From Pseudonocardia autotrophica (GTDB lineage Bacteria > Actinomycetota > Actinomycetes > Mycobacteriales > Pseudonocardiaceae): DNA of 64,000 bases. The translations under genes and the position numbers were made by a program. Positions within the stretch are counted from its first letter, which is position 1; each line of letters opens with the position of its first letter. The notes beneath the pieces are model-generated. The model was not told the DNA's origin. It searched no databases and saw only the letters and a list, made by a program, of their open reading frames with translations. This document shows, piece by piece, positions 46,383 through 55,993 of the stretch. The DNA lies in contig NZ_AP018920.1 of the NCBI RefSeq assembly GCF_003945385.1, positions 1,178,001 to 1,242,000 on the forward strand. The letters run 5' to 3'.

Positions 46383-49300
46383 ATGACCCGAGCAGCCGCG
46401 GAGCAGGCGTCCCCCCGCCTGGTGCGCACGGGTCCGGTCGCCGAGCCGGCCCGGGAGTGGACCGGCGCCGCGGCCCGGGTGCTCGAGCACGACCGTGGTC
46501 CGCTGCGGGTGCTGGGCGGGCCCGGCACCGGGAAGACCAGCCTGCTGCTGGATGCGGTGGTCCGGCGGATCCGGGCGGGTGCGTCACCGGGGTCGGTGCT
46601 GCTGCTGGTCGGGAGCAGGCGGGCCGCCGAGGAGCTGCGGGGGCGGCTCACCGCGCTGCTGACCAGCAGCGGCACCGACCCGGGTGGCAACGGCCCGGCG
46701 GGTGACTTCGGTGCCCGCACCACCCGGGAGCTGCTGGTGCGCACGGTGCACTCGTACGCGTTCGGCGTGCTGCGGCTGCACGCCGCGCGGCACGAGGACC
46801 CACCACCCCGGCTGCTGGCCTCCGCCGAACAGGACGTGGTGGTCCGCGAGCTGCTCGCCGGGGAGATCGAGAACTGGAACGGCAGCGTCCCGGGATCCGG
46901 CTGGCCGGAGCGTCTCGATCCGGCACTCGGGCTGCCCGGGTTCGCCGCCGAGCTGCGGGAGCTGCTGCTGCGGGCCGCCGAGCGGGGCCTCGGCCCGCAG
47001 GACCTCGCCGAGCTGGGCCGAGCGCACCGGCGCGACGAGTGGGTGGCGGCGGCCCGGTTCTTCCGCACCTACGAGGAGGTCACGCTGCTCCGCGGCGCCG
47101 CGGGCCGGGGTGCCCCGCAGGCGACCGCCCCGGCGCTCGACTCCGCCGAGCTCGTCGCCGCCGCGCTGGACGCGCTGGCCGCCGACCCGGGGCTGCGCGA
47201 GCTGGAACGGCAGCGGATCCGGCACCTGCTCATCGACGACGCCCAGGATCTGGACCCGCAGCAGATGGAGCTCGTCGCGGCACTCGCCGCCGACGCCGGG
47301 TCCACGCTCGTCGCCGGCGATCCGGACCAGGCGGTGCTCACCTTCCGCGGCGCCGACGCCCGCGGGCTCGACGCGATCGACGCTCCCACCGAGCTGCTCA
47401 CCGTCGACCACCGGCAGACCGCGGAGGTCCGCACCGCCGGTCTGCGGCTGGCGGAGAAGCTGCCCGGTGCCGGCCGCACCCGGGTCCGGCACGGTCCGGA
47501 CGATGCGTCCGGAGCCGATGCCCGGGCCGCCGGCCGCGAACCGGCCGACCGACCCGGTCCGGCCGTTGGGGAGCGGGCCCCCGGTCCCGGCCCGGCTGCG
47601 GGTCAGCGCGCTCCCGGTCCCGGCGAGGCCGCCGGCCCGGCGAGCGCCGGCGCCGGCGAGGCCGTCCAGGTGCGGGTCTTCGGCTCACCGTCGGCGGAGG
47701 CCGGCTGGATCGCCGACCGGCTCCGCCGCGCGCACCTGGTCGACGGCGTCCCCTGGTCGGAGATGGCGGTGCTGTCCCGGTCCGCGCGCCGCACGCTGCC
47801 CGCGCTGCGCCGTGCGCTCGCCGCGGCCGGCGTCCCGATCGTCGCGCCGCCGGACGAGGTGCCGCTGCCACGTCAGCCCGCGGTGATCCCACTGTTGCTG
47901 GTGCTCCGTGCGGCGTCGCGTCCCTCCTCGATCGACGCCGATCTGGCGATCTCGCTGCTGACCTCGCCGTTCGGCGGTGGCGACCCGATGCGGATGCGGC
48001 GGCTGCGGCGTGGCCTGCTGCGGCTGCACGCCGCCGCGGGCAACGACGTACGGGTGTTCCCGGACGACGAGGACCCGGAACCCGGCGAGTCCGATCCGGC
48101 AACCGCGAGCAGCGATCCGCTGCTGGTCGCGATGCTCCGAGAGGCGGTCGGCGGGCGCCCCGATCCGCTCGCGATGCTGTCCCCGGCCGAGGCGGCGCCG
48201 ATGCGCGACGTCGGGCGCCTGCTCGACACCGCCGCCCGTTCGATCACCGCGGGCGACTCGGTCGAGGAGACCCTGTGGCGGGTGTGGCGCCGGACCGGCC
48301 TGGCCCGGCGCTGGAGCGAGGCGAGCGGCCGCGGCGGCCCCGGTGGCGCCGCCGCGGACCGCGACCTCGACGCCGTGCTGGCCCTCTTCGACGCCGCGGC
48401 CCGCTACACCGACCGGTTACCGGGTGCCGACGTCGGCGGCTTCCTGGAGTACCTCGCCGACCAGCAGCTGCCCGGGGAGACCCTCGCCCCGCAGGCACCG
48501 CGCGGCGGAGCGGTCGAGCTGCTCACCGCGCACGGTGCCCGCGGCCGGGAGTGGACGGTCGTCGCCGTGCCGGGCGTGCAGGAGGGGTTGTGGCCGGACC
48601 TGCGGCTGCGCGGCAGCCTGCTCGGGCACGAGCAGCTCGTCGATCTCGTCGCCGGGGTCGCCGATCCCGGAGCCGCGGTCTCCCGGACGGCGCCGCTGCT
48701 GGCCGAGGAGCGCAGGCTGTTCTACGTCGCCTGCACCCGGGCCCGCTCGATGCTGCTGGTCAGCGCGGTACAGGGGGAGGACGAGCAGCCATCCCGGTTC
48801 CTCGACGAGCTCGACCCGCGGCCCGCCGACGCCACCGAGGCCCGGCAGGTGCACCGGCCGGAGCGCTCGCTGGTGCTGCCCGAGCTGGTCGGTGAGCTGC
48901 GCCGCGCCGTCACCGCACCCGATCGCGGCGATCCGGCGCGGGCCGCCCGCCGACGCCGGGCGGCGACCCAGCTCGCGCGGCTCGCCGCGGACGGCGTTCC
49001 CGGGGCGCATCCGGACGACTGGTACGGCCTCGCCGACCTGTCCGATCTCGCCCCGCTGCGCGCCGACGGTGAGCTGGTGCCGATCTCGCCGTCCGATGTG
49101 GAGACGATCGCCGGCTGCCCGCTGCGCTGGGTGCTGTCCCGGCACGGCGGAGACGAGTCCGGCGCGCTGTCCGCGGTCACCGGCTCCCTGGTGCACGCGC
49201 TGGTGCAGGCCCGCGCGGCCGGGGCCGATCCGGTCGAGCTGGAGCAGGCGCTGCAGTCGGCGTGGCGGCGGTTGGACGCGGGCGCACCCTGGTTCGGACG

Positions 49301-49964
49301 GCGCGAGCTGACCCGGGTGCGGCAGATGCTGGCCGCGTTCGACGACTGGGTCCGGCGCAGCCGGGCCGAGGGGCTCGGGCTGGTCGCGGTCGAGCAGTCG
49401 ATGCAGCTCGATCTCGACGGGGACCTGCCACCGGAGGGCCCCGGTGTCGAGGGCGACCCGCCACCGGCCGGGGATCCGCTGCTCGAGGAGGTGTCGTCGG
49501 CCGGCGAGGGCGGTGGCGCGGCCCGGGCCGCGCGCCGGGTGCGGCTGCGCGGCCGGGTCGACCGGCTCGAGCGCGACGACCAGGGCCGGCCGGTGGTCGT
49601 CGATGTGAAGACCGGGAAGACGGCCACCTCGGCCCGGGCGACCGCCGAGCACCACCAGCTCGCCGTCTACCAACTCGCGGCGTCGCTCGGCGCGTTCGAC
49701 GACGTCGTCGGCCGCGGTGTCGAGCCGGGCGGGGCGCGACTGCTGTTCCTCGCCGACCGCAGGGCGGGCGGGGAGGCGAAGGAACCCCGGCAGGCCCCGT
49801 TGAAGCCCGAGGAGATGGGGCACTGGCGGGACGTCCTGATGCGCTGCGCCGACGACTCGGCGGGCGCGGTGTTCGTGGCCAGGGCGGGGCCCGACTGTGA
49901 CCGCTGCCCGGTGCGGACCAGCTGCCCCGCCGTCGAGACCGGGCGGACCGTGGTGGACGGCTGA
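46383..49964 (+). CDS. adnB: AdnB-like UvrD helicase / RecB nuclease subunit
   Basis: 1193 residues from ATG 46383. UvrD-type motor: Walker A VLGGPGTGKTSLLLDA, Walker B LLIDDAQDLDPQQM, AGDPDQAVLTFRGADAR, TVDHRQTAEVR, LTAHGARGREWTVVAVPG, FYVACTRARSMLLVS. C-terminal RecB nuclease: RLRGRVDRLERDDQGRP and VVDVKTGKT, with Fe-S Cys in ETIAGCPLRW and CDRCPVRTSCP. A Pro/Gly-rich insertion (about 375-425) is not part of the fold. With AdnA it resects DNA double-strand ends in mycobacteria. Here adnA is 2.5 kb away. Confidence 0.9.
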   Translation: MTRAAAEQASPRLVRTGPVAEPAREWTGAAARVLEHDRGPLRVLGGPGTGKTSLLLDAVVRRIRAGASPGSVLLLVGSRRAAEELRGRLTALLTSSGTDPGGNGPAGDFGARTTRELLVRTVHSYAFGVLRLHAARHEDPPPRLLASAEQDVVVRELLAGEIENWNGSVPGSGWPERLDPALGLPGFAAELRELLLRAAERGLGPQDLAELGRAHRRDEWVAAARFFRTYEEVTLLRGAAGRGAPQATAPALDSAELVAAALDALAADPGLRELERQRIRHLLIDDAQDLDPQQMELVAALAADAGSTLVAGDPDQAVLTFRGADARGLDAIDAPTELLTVDHRQTAEVRTAGLRLAEKLPGAGRTRVRHGPDDASGADARAAGREPADRPGPAVGERAPGPGPAAGQRAPGPGEAAGPASAGAGEAVQVRVFGSPSAEAGWIADRLRRAHLVDGVPWSEMAVLSRSARRTLPALRRALAAAGVPIVAPPDEVPLPRQPAVIPLLLVLRAASRPSSIDADLAISLLTSPFGGGDPMRMRRLRRGLLRLHAAAGNDVRVFPDDEDPEPGESDPATASSDPLLVAMLREAVGGRPDPLAMLSPAEAAPMRDVGRLLDTAARSITAGDSVEETLWRVWRRTGLARRWSEASGRGGPGGAAADRDLDAVLALFDAAARYTDRLPGADVGGFLEYLADQQLPGETLAPQAPRGGAVELLTAHGARGREWTVVAVPGVQEGLWPDLRLRGSLLGHEQLVDLVAGVADPGAAVSRTAPLLAEERRLFYVACTRARSMLLVSAVQGEDEQPSRFLDELDPRPADATEARQVHRPERSLVLPELVGELRRAVTAPDRGDPARAARRRRAATQLARLAADGVPGAHPDDWYGLADLSDLAPLRADGELVPISPSDVETIAGCPLRWVLSRHGGDESGALSAVTGSLVHALVQARAAGADPVELEQALQSAWRRLDAGAPWFGRRELTRVRQMLAAFDDWVRRSRAEGLGLVAVEQSMQLDLDGDLPPEGPGVEGDPPPAGDPLLEEVSSAGEGGGAARAARRVRLRGRVDRLERDDQGRPVVVDVKTGKTATSARATAEHHQLAVYQLAASLGAFDDVVGRGVEPGGARLLFLADRRAGGEAKEPRQAPLKPEEMGHWRDVLMRCADDSAGAVFVARAGPDCDRCPVRTSCPAVETGRTVVDG

Positions 49965-49967
49965 CCG

Positions 49968-50050
49968 GCCCGCCGGCCCAGCGGCCCGCCGGCCCGCCGG
50001 ATAGTCCGGCCCAGCGGCCCGTCGGCCCGTCGGCCCGCCGGACTGCCGGC
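49968..50050 (+). repeat. 8-bp tandem repeats after adnB
   Basis: GGCCCGCC and GGCCCAGC/GGCCCGTC variants fill the gap between the convergent adnB and F420-oxidoreductase stops, about ten units with one interruption (GGATAGTCC). Confidence 0.8.
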
Positions 50051-50057
50051 TCTCGGC

Positions 50058-50897
50058 TCAGCCGATCCCGAGTGCCGACGCGAGCCGTCGCAGGCCCGGC
50101 TCCGGGGCCGTCATCCCGGGGGTGATCAGCTGCGCGCAGACGTGGTCGGCCCCGGCGGCGAGGTGCTCGTCCAGCCGGGCCGCGACCTGCTCGGGGGTTC
50201 CGTGCGCGACCAGCGCGTCGATCAGGGCGTCGCTGCCGCCGTCGTCCAGTTCGGCCTCGGTCCAGCCGAGCCGGAGCAGGTTCGCCCGGTAGTTCCGCAG
50301 GCCCAGGTACGGCCGGTGGACCGCGGGCCTGCCGAGTGCCCGGGCCGATCCGGGATCGGTGTCCAGGACGACCTTGTGCTCCGGGGCCAGCAGCACGTCG
50401 TCGCCGAGCCGCTCCCGCGCGGACCGGGTGTGCTCGGGCGTCGTCAGATAGGGGTGGGCGCCCGCGGTCCGGTCCCGGGACAGGTCGAGCACCTTCGGGC
50501 CGAGCGCGGCGAGCGCGCGACCGGCGGCCGGGACCGCCAGCTCGTCGAGCCGGTCCAGGTACTCGACGATCGTCGCGTACGGGCGGGTGTAGTCGCCGGT
50601 GGCCTCCGGATGCCCGATCCCGACGCCGAGCAGGAACCGGTCGGGGTGCTTCGCCGCGATCCGGTGGTACGACGGCGCGACCTCGTCCGCGGGCGTCGTC
50701 CACATGTTCACGATCCCGGTCGCGACCACCAGCGATCCGGTGGCGTCCAGCAGATCCTCGGCGAGCTGCAGGTCCCCCGGCGGGGAGCCGCCGATCCACA
50801 CCGCGCCGAACCCGAGGGACTCGATCTCACGGGCGAGCCCCGGGGTGAGACCCGTCGCGTGCCGCCATACGCCGTACCGGCCGGGAGAGACAGTCAT
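50058..50897 (-). CDS. LLM-class F420-dependent oxidoreductase
   Basis: 279 residues from ATG 50897. Luciferase-like TIM barrel: IESLGFGAVWIGGSPPGDLQ, ATGIVNMWTTPADEVAPSYH, HPDRFLLGVGIGHPEATGDY, LAALGPKVLDLSRDRTAGAH, and VAHGTPEQVAARLDEHLAAG. This subgroup (TIGR03620-like) uses coenzyme F420. Substrate unknown. A -10-like TAGACC (minus strand, 50908-50903) is 5 nt before the ATG. It interrupts the adnB-adnA pair on the opposite strand. Confidence 0.88.
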   Translation of the reverse strand: MTVSPGRYGVWRHATGLTPGLAREIESLGFGAVWIGGSPPGDLQLAEDLLDATGSLVVATGIVNMWTTPADEVAPSYHRIAAKHPDRFLLGVGIGHPEATGDYTRPYATIVEYLDRLDELAVPAAGRALAALGPKVLDLSRDRTAGAHPYLTTPEHTRSARERLGDDVLLAPEHKVVLDTDPGSARALGRPAVHRPYLGLRNYRANLLRLGWTEAELDDGGSDALIDALVAHGTPEQVAARLDEHLAAGADHVCAQLITPGMTAPEPGLRRLASALGIG

Positions 50898-50938
50898 GCT
50901 CAGGTCTACCACCGCGCGGGCCCGATCATTCCCCGCTC

Positions 50939-50944
50939 TAGGAT
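50939..50944 (+). promoter_or_regulatory. -10 box of serS
   Basis: TAGGAT; predicted start near 50951, with GAGAGG (50960-50965) before GTG 50977. No T-box structure is apparent. Confidence 0.5.
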
Positions 50945-50976
50945 GACGACTCCCGACTCGAGAGGCTGGACGTGCA

Positions 50977-52230
50977 GTGATCGACCTGAAGGCGGCCCGA
51001 CAGGACCCGGACCGGTTCCGCGCGGCACTGTCCCGTCGCGGCGCGTCCGCGGACTTCGATGCCCTCCTCGCGGTCGACGTCCGCTGGCGGGAGTTGACCG
51101 ACCACGTCGGTGGCCTGCGCGCGGCGCAGAAGCAGCGGCCGAAGGGCAAGCCCACCCCTGAGCAGGTCGAGCAGTTCAAGAAGGAGAAGGAGGAGCTGCG
51201 CGCGGCGGAGGAGGACCTCACCGCGTCCGACGCCGAGCGCACCGCGCTGCTCGCCCGGATCCCGAACCTGCCGGACCCGACGGCCGCCGACGGGATGGCC
51301 GAGGAGGACGCGGTCACCGTCCGCACCTGGGGCGAGCCGCCGTCGTTCGACTTCGAGCCGCGCGACCACCTCGACCTGGCCTCGTCGACCGGCCGGGTCG
51401 ACATGGCCCGCGGCGCCCGGCTGTCGGGCTCGCGGTTCGCCTACCGGTTCGGCGATGTCGCCCGGCTGGAGATGGCGCTGTTCCGGTTCGTCCTCGACAA
51501 GATCGTCGGCGAGGGCTTCGTGCCGGTGCTCGGGCCGGTCCTCGCGAACGAGCGGGCGATGTACGGCACCGGGTTCCTGCCCACCGAGGAGTCGAACCTC
51601 TACCGGCTCGAGCGCGACGACCTCTATCTCACCGGCACCTCCGAGGTGGCGCTGGCCGGGATCCACATGGACGAGATCCTCGACCTCGGCGACCTGCCCG
51701 CCCGCTACGTCGCGTTCTCGACGAACTTCCGGCGTGAGGCCGGCGCCGCGGGCAAGGACACCAAGGGCATGTTCCGGGTCCACCAGTTCGACAAGGTCGA
51801 GATGTTCGTCTACTGCCTGCCCGAACAGTCCCAGGACGTGCACGAGCAGCTCCTCGCGTACGAGGAGTCGATCGTGCAGGAACTGGGCCTGCCCTACCGG
51901 GTGCAGAACATCTCGGTCGGCGACCTCGGCAACCCGGCCGCCAAGAAGTACGACATCGAGGCCTGGTTCCCGGTGCAGCAGCGCTACCGGGAGATCACCT
52001 CCTGTTCGAACACCACCGACTACCAGGCACGACGGCTGAACACCCGGTTCCGCCGCGAGGCCGGTGCGCCGACCGAGACGCTGCACACCCTGAACGGCAC
52101 CGGGGCCACCGCCCGGGCGATGCTCGCGGTCATGGAGAACTTCCAGGACGCGAACGGCACCGTCGCCGTCCCGGAGGTCCTGCAGCGGCACGGCGCCCCC
52201 GCCACCGTCGGCACCCCGCCCGCGGGCTGA
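50977..52230 (+). CDS. serS: Seryl-tRNA synthetase
   Basis: 417 residues from GTG 50977. N-terminal coiled-coil arm that reads tRNA-Ser (AAQKQRPKGKPTPEQVEQFK, EELRAAEEDLTASDAER). Class II core: motif 2 FRREAGAAGKDTKGMFRVHQ, TGTSEVALAGIHMDEIL, ITSCSNTTDYQARRLNTRFR, and motif 3 GTGATARAMLAVMENFQ. It charges tRNA-Ser in the cytosol. An essential housekeeping gene set between the two AdnAB genes; six 18-bp repeats follow its stop. Confidence 0.98.
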   Translation: MIDLKAARQDPDRFRAALSRRGASADFDALLAVDVRWRELTDHVGGLRAAQKQRPKGKPTPEQVEQFKKEKEELRAAEEDLTASDAERTALLARIPNLPDPTAADGMAEEDAVTVRTWGEPPSFDFEPRDHLDLASSTGRVDMARGARLSGSRFAYRFGDVARLEMALFRFVLDKIVGEGFVPVLGPVLANERAMYGTGFLPTEESNLYRLERDDLYLTGTSEVALAGIHMDEILDLGDLPARYVAFSTNFRREAGAAGKDTKGMFRVHQFDKVEMFVYCLPEQSQDVHEQLLAYEESIVQELGLPYRVQNISVGDLGNPAAKKYDIEAWFPVQQRYREITSCSNTTDYQARRLNTRFRREAGAPTETLHTLNGTGATARAMLAVMENFQDANGTVAVPEVLQRHGAPATVGTPPAG

Positions 52231-52231
52231 G

Positions 52232-52339
52232 CCGAGCGGCACGGCTGGACCGACCGGCACGGCCGGACCGAGCGGTACGGCTGAACCGAGCGGCACAGCT
52301 GAACCGACCGGCGTCGCCGAGCCGAGCGGCGCGGTGCAG
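52232..52339 (+). repeat. Six 18-bp tandem repeats directly after serS
   Basis: Units begin at 52232, 52250, 52268, 52286, 52304 and 52322, consensus CCGAGCGGCACGGCTGAA; the last two are degenerate. The first starts 2 nt after the serS stop. The unit differs from the 18-bp repeat at 39069. Confidence 0.9.
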
Positions 52340-52425
52340 CCGTCGGCACAGCTCCCCGCGGTCCCGGTGGGCCGCCGTGTGGGCGGAGTGCGGAGCTGTC
52401 GGGGGTGCCCGGTAGAACTCGGGGC

Positions 52426-55400
52426 ATGGATCCGTCCCCGGTCGAGCTCGCCACCGCGCTCGGTCTGCACCCGCCGACCGAGGAGCAGGCCGCGGTCATC
52501 GCCGCTCCGGCGGGCCCCGCACTGGTCGTGGCCGGGGCGGGCGCCGGGAAGACCGAGACGATGGCGGCCCGGGTGGTGTGGCTGGTCGCCACCGGCCGGG
52601 TGCTGCCCGAGCAGGTCCTGGGCCTGACCTTCACCCGCAAGGCCGCGCAGCAGCTCGGCACCCGGGTCCGGTCCCGGCTCCGCCGCCTCGCCGGTTCCCG
52701 GCTGCTCGACGATCTCGATCCGGGTGGCTCCCGGCGCGCGGCGCTGCTGGCCGGCGAGCCGACCGTGTCCACATATCACGCCTACGCCGGACGGCTGGTC
52801 GGCGAGCACGCGCTGCGGCTGCCTGCCGAACCGGCGAACCGGCTGCTCAGCCCGACCGCGACCTGGCAGCTCGCGCACCGGGTCGTGTCCACCTGGGCGG
52901 CCGACCTGGAGATCGACCGGGTCCCGGCGACCGTCACCGGGTACCTGCTGTCGCTGGCCGGTGAGCTCGGCGAGCACCTGGTCGAGCCGGCCGAGGTGGA
53001 GCGCCTCGCGCGGCGGATCCTGCCGGTGCTGGAGCACGCGCCGCCCGGCAAGCGGCAGCGCGCCGAGCCGTCCGCCGGGTACAAGGCGCGGATCGCCGGG
53101 CAGCGGATGCGCTGCGAGCTGCTGCCACTGGTGGCGGAGTTCGCCCGCCGCAAGCAGGCCGAGCAGGCGATGGACTTCTCCGACCAGATGGCGCTCGCCG
53201 CCCGGATCGCCGAGGCCGATCCGGAGGTCGGCCGGATCGAGCGCGACCAGTTCCGGGCCGTCCTGCTCGACGAGTACCAGGACACCGGGCACGCCCAGCG
53301 GGTGCTGCTGCGCTCGCTGTTCGGGGTGCCGCCGGGGCTCGCGCCGGATCCGGCGACGGCCGGGCACCGGTCGGTCACCGCGGTCGGCGACCCCTGCCAG
53401 TCGATCTACGGCTGGCGCGGGGCGAGCGCCGGGAACCTCAACCGGTTCCGCACCGACTTCCCGGCCGGGCACGGCGACCCGGCACCGGTGCACGGCCTGC
53501 TCACCAGCTTCCGCAACCCGGCCGAGGTGCTGGTGCTGGCGAACCGGGTGTCCGAACCGCTGCGCCGGGCGCCGGGCGCGGTCCGGGTCGGTGAGCTGCG
53601 GCCGCTCGACGGAGCAGGCCCGGGTGACGTGCGGGCCGCACTGCTGCCCGACGTCGCCGCCGAGATCACCTGGGTGGCCGACGGCATCGCCACGCGCTGG
53701 CATGCCGCGGCGGGGGAGGAGGGCACCGGTACCCCGCCGACCGCGGCGGTGCTGGTCCGCCGCCGCTCCGACATGGACGCGCTGGCCGCGGCGCTGCGTG
53801 ACCGCCGGGTCCCGGTCGAGGTCGTCGGCCTGGGCGGGCTGCTGTCCACACCGGAGGTCCGGGACCTGGTCTCCGCGCTGCGGGTGGTGTCCGACCCGCT
53901 GGCCGGCCCGTCGGCGGTGCGGCTGCTCACCGGCCCGCGCTGGCGGCTGGGCATCGCCGACCTGGCGGCACTGTGGCAGCGCGCCCGCGAGCTCGTACCC
54001 GGCCGCCCGGCCCGGTCCGGCCCGCTCACCGCGGCCGAGCTGGCGCTCGGTGCGCTCCCCGGCGACCAGGCCGAGCAGGCCGGGCTGGTCGACGCGCTGG
54101 ACGATCCGGGAGGGCCGGAGCGCTACTCGCCGGCCGGCTTCGACCGGATCCGCCGGATCGGCCGCGAGCTGTCCCATCTGCGGGCCCGGGCCGCCGCGCC
54201 GCTCACCGATCTGGTCGCCGACGTCGAGCGGACCCTGCTGCTCGACGTCGAGACCACCTCCCGGCCAGGGCCGACCGGCCGGGCACATCTGGACGCGTTC
54301 GCCGACGTGGTCGCCGACTTCGCGGCCGGGGCCGACGTGCCGTCGCTGGACGCGCTGCTCGACTACCTGGAGACCGCCGAGCAGGCCGAGGAGGGCCTGA
54401 CGCCCGGCGAGGTCGAGGTCGCCCCGGACCGGGTGCAGATCCTCACGGTGCACGCGGCGAAGGGGCTGGAGTGGGAGGTCGTCGCCGTCCCGCACCTGGT
54501 GGCGCAGGTCTTCCCGGGCCGCAAGATGTCCGGGAGCTGGCTCAAGGACCCGTCCGATCTGCCGGTACCGCTGCGCGGCGACGCCGACGACCTGCCCGGC
54601 TTCGAGCTGCCACCGGCGGGCGCCGACCGCAAGCAGGTCGAGCAGGCGCTCGACGCGCACGACGAGGCACTCGACGAGCGTCGCCTCGCGGAGGAACGCA
54701 GGCTGTTCTATGTCGCACTCACTCGCGCCGAGCGCACCCTGCTCGTCTCGGGGCACCGCTGGCCGGCGACCGGGGAGCGGCCGAAGGAGCCGTCGGTCTT
54801 CCTGAGCGAGGTGGCCGAGATCCTGGAGGGGCCCGGCGGCACCGAGGTCGGCGTGCTGGAGAACTGGGCGCCGCCCCCGGAGGCGGACACCGGCAACCCG
54901 GCGCTCGGCGTGGAACGGACGGCGCAGTGGCCGCCGGACCCGTTCGGGGACCGGAGCGACGACGTCCGGTCCGGTGCCGACCTGGTCCGGGAGGCGCTGC
55001 GGGCCCGGTCCCGCCGCGCCCGGCGCCCCCGCCGGGCGCCCGCCGACCAGCTCACGCTGCTGGAGGTGCCGGCCGCCCAGGAGCCGGGGCCGGAGACCGG
55101 CCCGGCGGTCGTCGACGCCGAGGGCGACCCGGAGGGCTGGGCCGCCGACGTCGACGTGCTGCTCGCCGAGCGCGCCGCGGCGGCCGAGCGGCCCATCGTC
55201 GCGCTGCCCGGGCGGCTCTCGGTGAGCCGGCTGGTCGAGCTGGCCGACGATCCGGATGCGTTCGCGGTCCGGCTGCGCCGGCCGGTCCCGCTGCCGCCCA
55301 ACCCGTACGCCCGGCGGGGCACCGCGTTCCACGCCTGGCTGGAGCAGCGGTTCGGTGCGGAGCGGCTGCTCGATCTCGACGAGCTGCCCGGCGCCGCCGA

Positions 55401-55809
55401 CGAGAGCGCCGGCTCGGAATCCGACGCGGTGGAGCTGGCCGAGCTGCAGGCCGCCTTCGAGGCGTCGGAGTGGGCCGACCGCAAGCCGTTCGACGTCGAG
55501 GTGGCGTTCGAGACCGTCCTGGCCGGGGTCGCCGTGCGCGGCCGGATGGACGCGGTGTTCGCCGATCCCGACGGCGGCTGGACGGTCGTCGACTGGAAGA
55601 CCGGCAGCCCGCCCGGGCCGGACCGGGAGCATGCGGTCGGGGTGCAGCTGGCCGCGTACCGGCTGGCGTGGGCGGCGCTGCGGGAGGTCCCCGCGGACCG
55701 GGTGCGGGCGGCCTTCCACTACGTCCGCGACGGGGTGACCCTGCGCCCCGCGGACCTGCTCGACGCCGAGCGGTTGCACGCACTGGTCGCCGGGGTCCCC
55801 GCGGCCTGA
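52426..55809 (+). CDS. adnA: AdnA-like UvrD helicase / RecB nuclease subunit
   Basis: 1127 residues from ATG 52426; a TAGAAC box (52413-52418) 7 nt upstream suggests a leaderless start, and GTG 52405 is an alternative. Motor motifs: VVAGAGAGKTETMAARVVWL, VLLDEYQDTGHAQRVLLRSL, TAVGDPCQSIYGWRGASAGN, LLTSFRNPAEVL, LTVHAAKGLEWEVVAVPHLV, RLFYVALTRAERTLLVSG. C-terminal nuclease: VRGRMDAVFADPDGGWTVVD then WKTGSPPGPD. No Fe-S Cys, unlike the AdnB-like subunit. Both ATPase and nuclease motifs look intact. Partner of the gene at 46383. Confidence 0.92.
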   Translation: MDPSPVELATALGLHPPTEEQAAVIAAPAGPALVVAGAGAGKTETMAARVVWLVATGRVLPEQVLGLTFTRKAAQQLGTRVRSRLRRLAGSRLLDDLDPGGSRRAALLAGEPTVSTYHAYAGRLVGEHALRLPAEPANRLLSPTATWQLAHRVVSTWAADLEIDRVPATVTGYLLSLAGELGEHLVEPAEVERLARRILPVLEHAPPGKRQRAEPSAGYKARIAGQRMRCELLPLVAEFARRKQAEQAMDFSDQMALAARIAEADPEVGRIERDQFRAVLLDEYQDTGHAQRVLLRSLFGVPPGLAPDPATAGHRSVTAVGDPCQSIYGWRGASAGNLNRFRTDFPAGHGDPAPVHGLLTSFRNPAEVLVLANRVSEPLRRAPGAVRVGELRPLDGAGPGDVRAALLPDVAAEITWVADGIATRWHAAAGEEGTGTPPTAAVLVRRRSDMDALAAALRDRRVPVEVVGLGGLLSTPEVRDLVSALRVVSDPLAGPSAVRLLTGPRWRLGIADLAALWQRARELVPGRPARSGPLTAAELALGALPGDQAEQAGLVDALDDPGGPERYSPAGFDRIRRIGRELSHLRARAAAPLTDLVADVERTLLLDVETTSRPGPTGRAHLDAFADVVADFAAGADVPSLDALLDYLETAEQAEEGLTPGEVEVAPDRVQILTVHAAKGLEWEVVAVPHLVAQVFPGRKMSGSWLKDPSDLPVPLRGDADDLPGFELPPAGADRKQVEQALDAHDEALDERRLAEERRLFYVALTRAERTLLVSGHRWPATGERPKEPSVFLSEVAEILEGPGGTEVGVLENWAPPPEADTGNPALGVERTAQWPPDPFGDRSDDVRSGADLVREALRARSRRARRPRRAPADQLTLLEVPAAQEPGPETGPAVVDAEGDPEGWAADVDVLLAERAAAAERPIVALPGRLSVSRLVELADDPDAFAVRLRRPVPLPPNPYARRGTAFHAWLEQRFGAERLLDLDELPGAADESAGSESDAVELAELQAAFEASEWADRKPFDVEVAFETVLAGVAVRGRMDAVFADPDGGWTVVDWKTGSPPGPDREHAVGVQLAAYRLAWAALREVPADRVRAAFHYVRDGVTLRPADLLDAERLHALVAGVPAA

Positions 55810-55813
55810 GCCT

Positions 55814-55848
<35 letters not shown>

Positions 55849-55931
55849 CTGCTGGTGCTGGTGCCGCGGCTGGGCCCGGCGCCGCTGCCGGTGCGGGGCG
55901 CGGTGCCGCGCGGACCCGGCCCGAACAGCCA

Positions 55932-55967
55932 CGAGCCCGCGCCCCGGGATTCCGGGACGCGGGCTCG
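55932..55967. terminator. Bidirectional hairpin between adnA and symporter
   Basis: Arms 55932-55941 and 55958-55967 are exact complements; 55943-55947 and 55952-55956 extend the stem past one mismatch, with loop GATT. It lies between convergent adnA (stop 55809) and the symporter (stop 55994). Confidence 0.85.
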
Positions 55968-55993
55968 CGTGACGCGCGCGGTGGATCGTCTCG

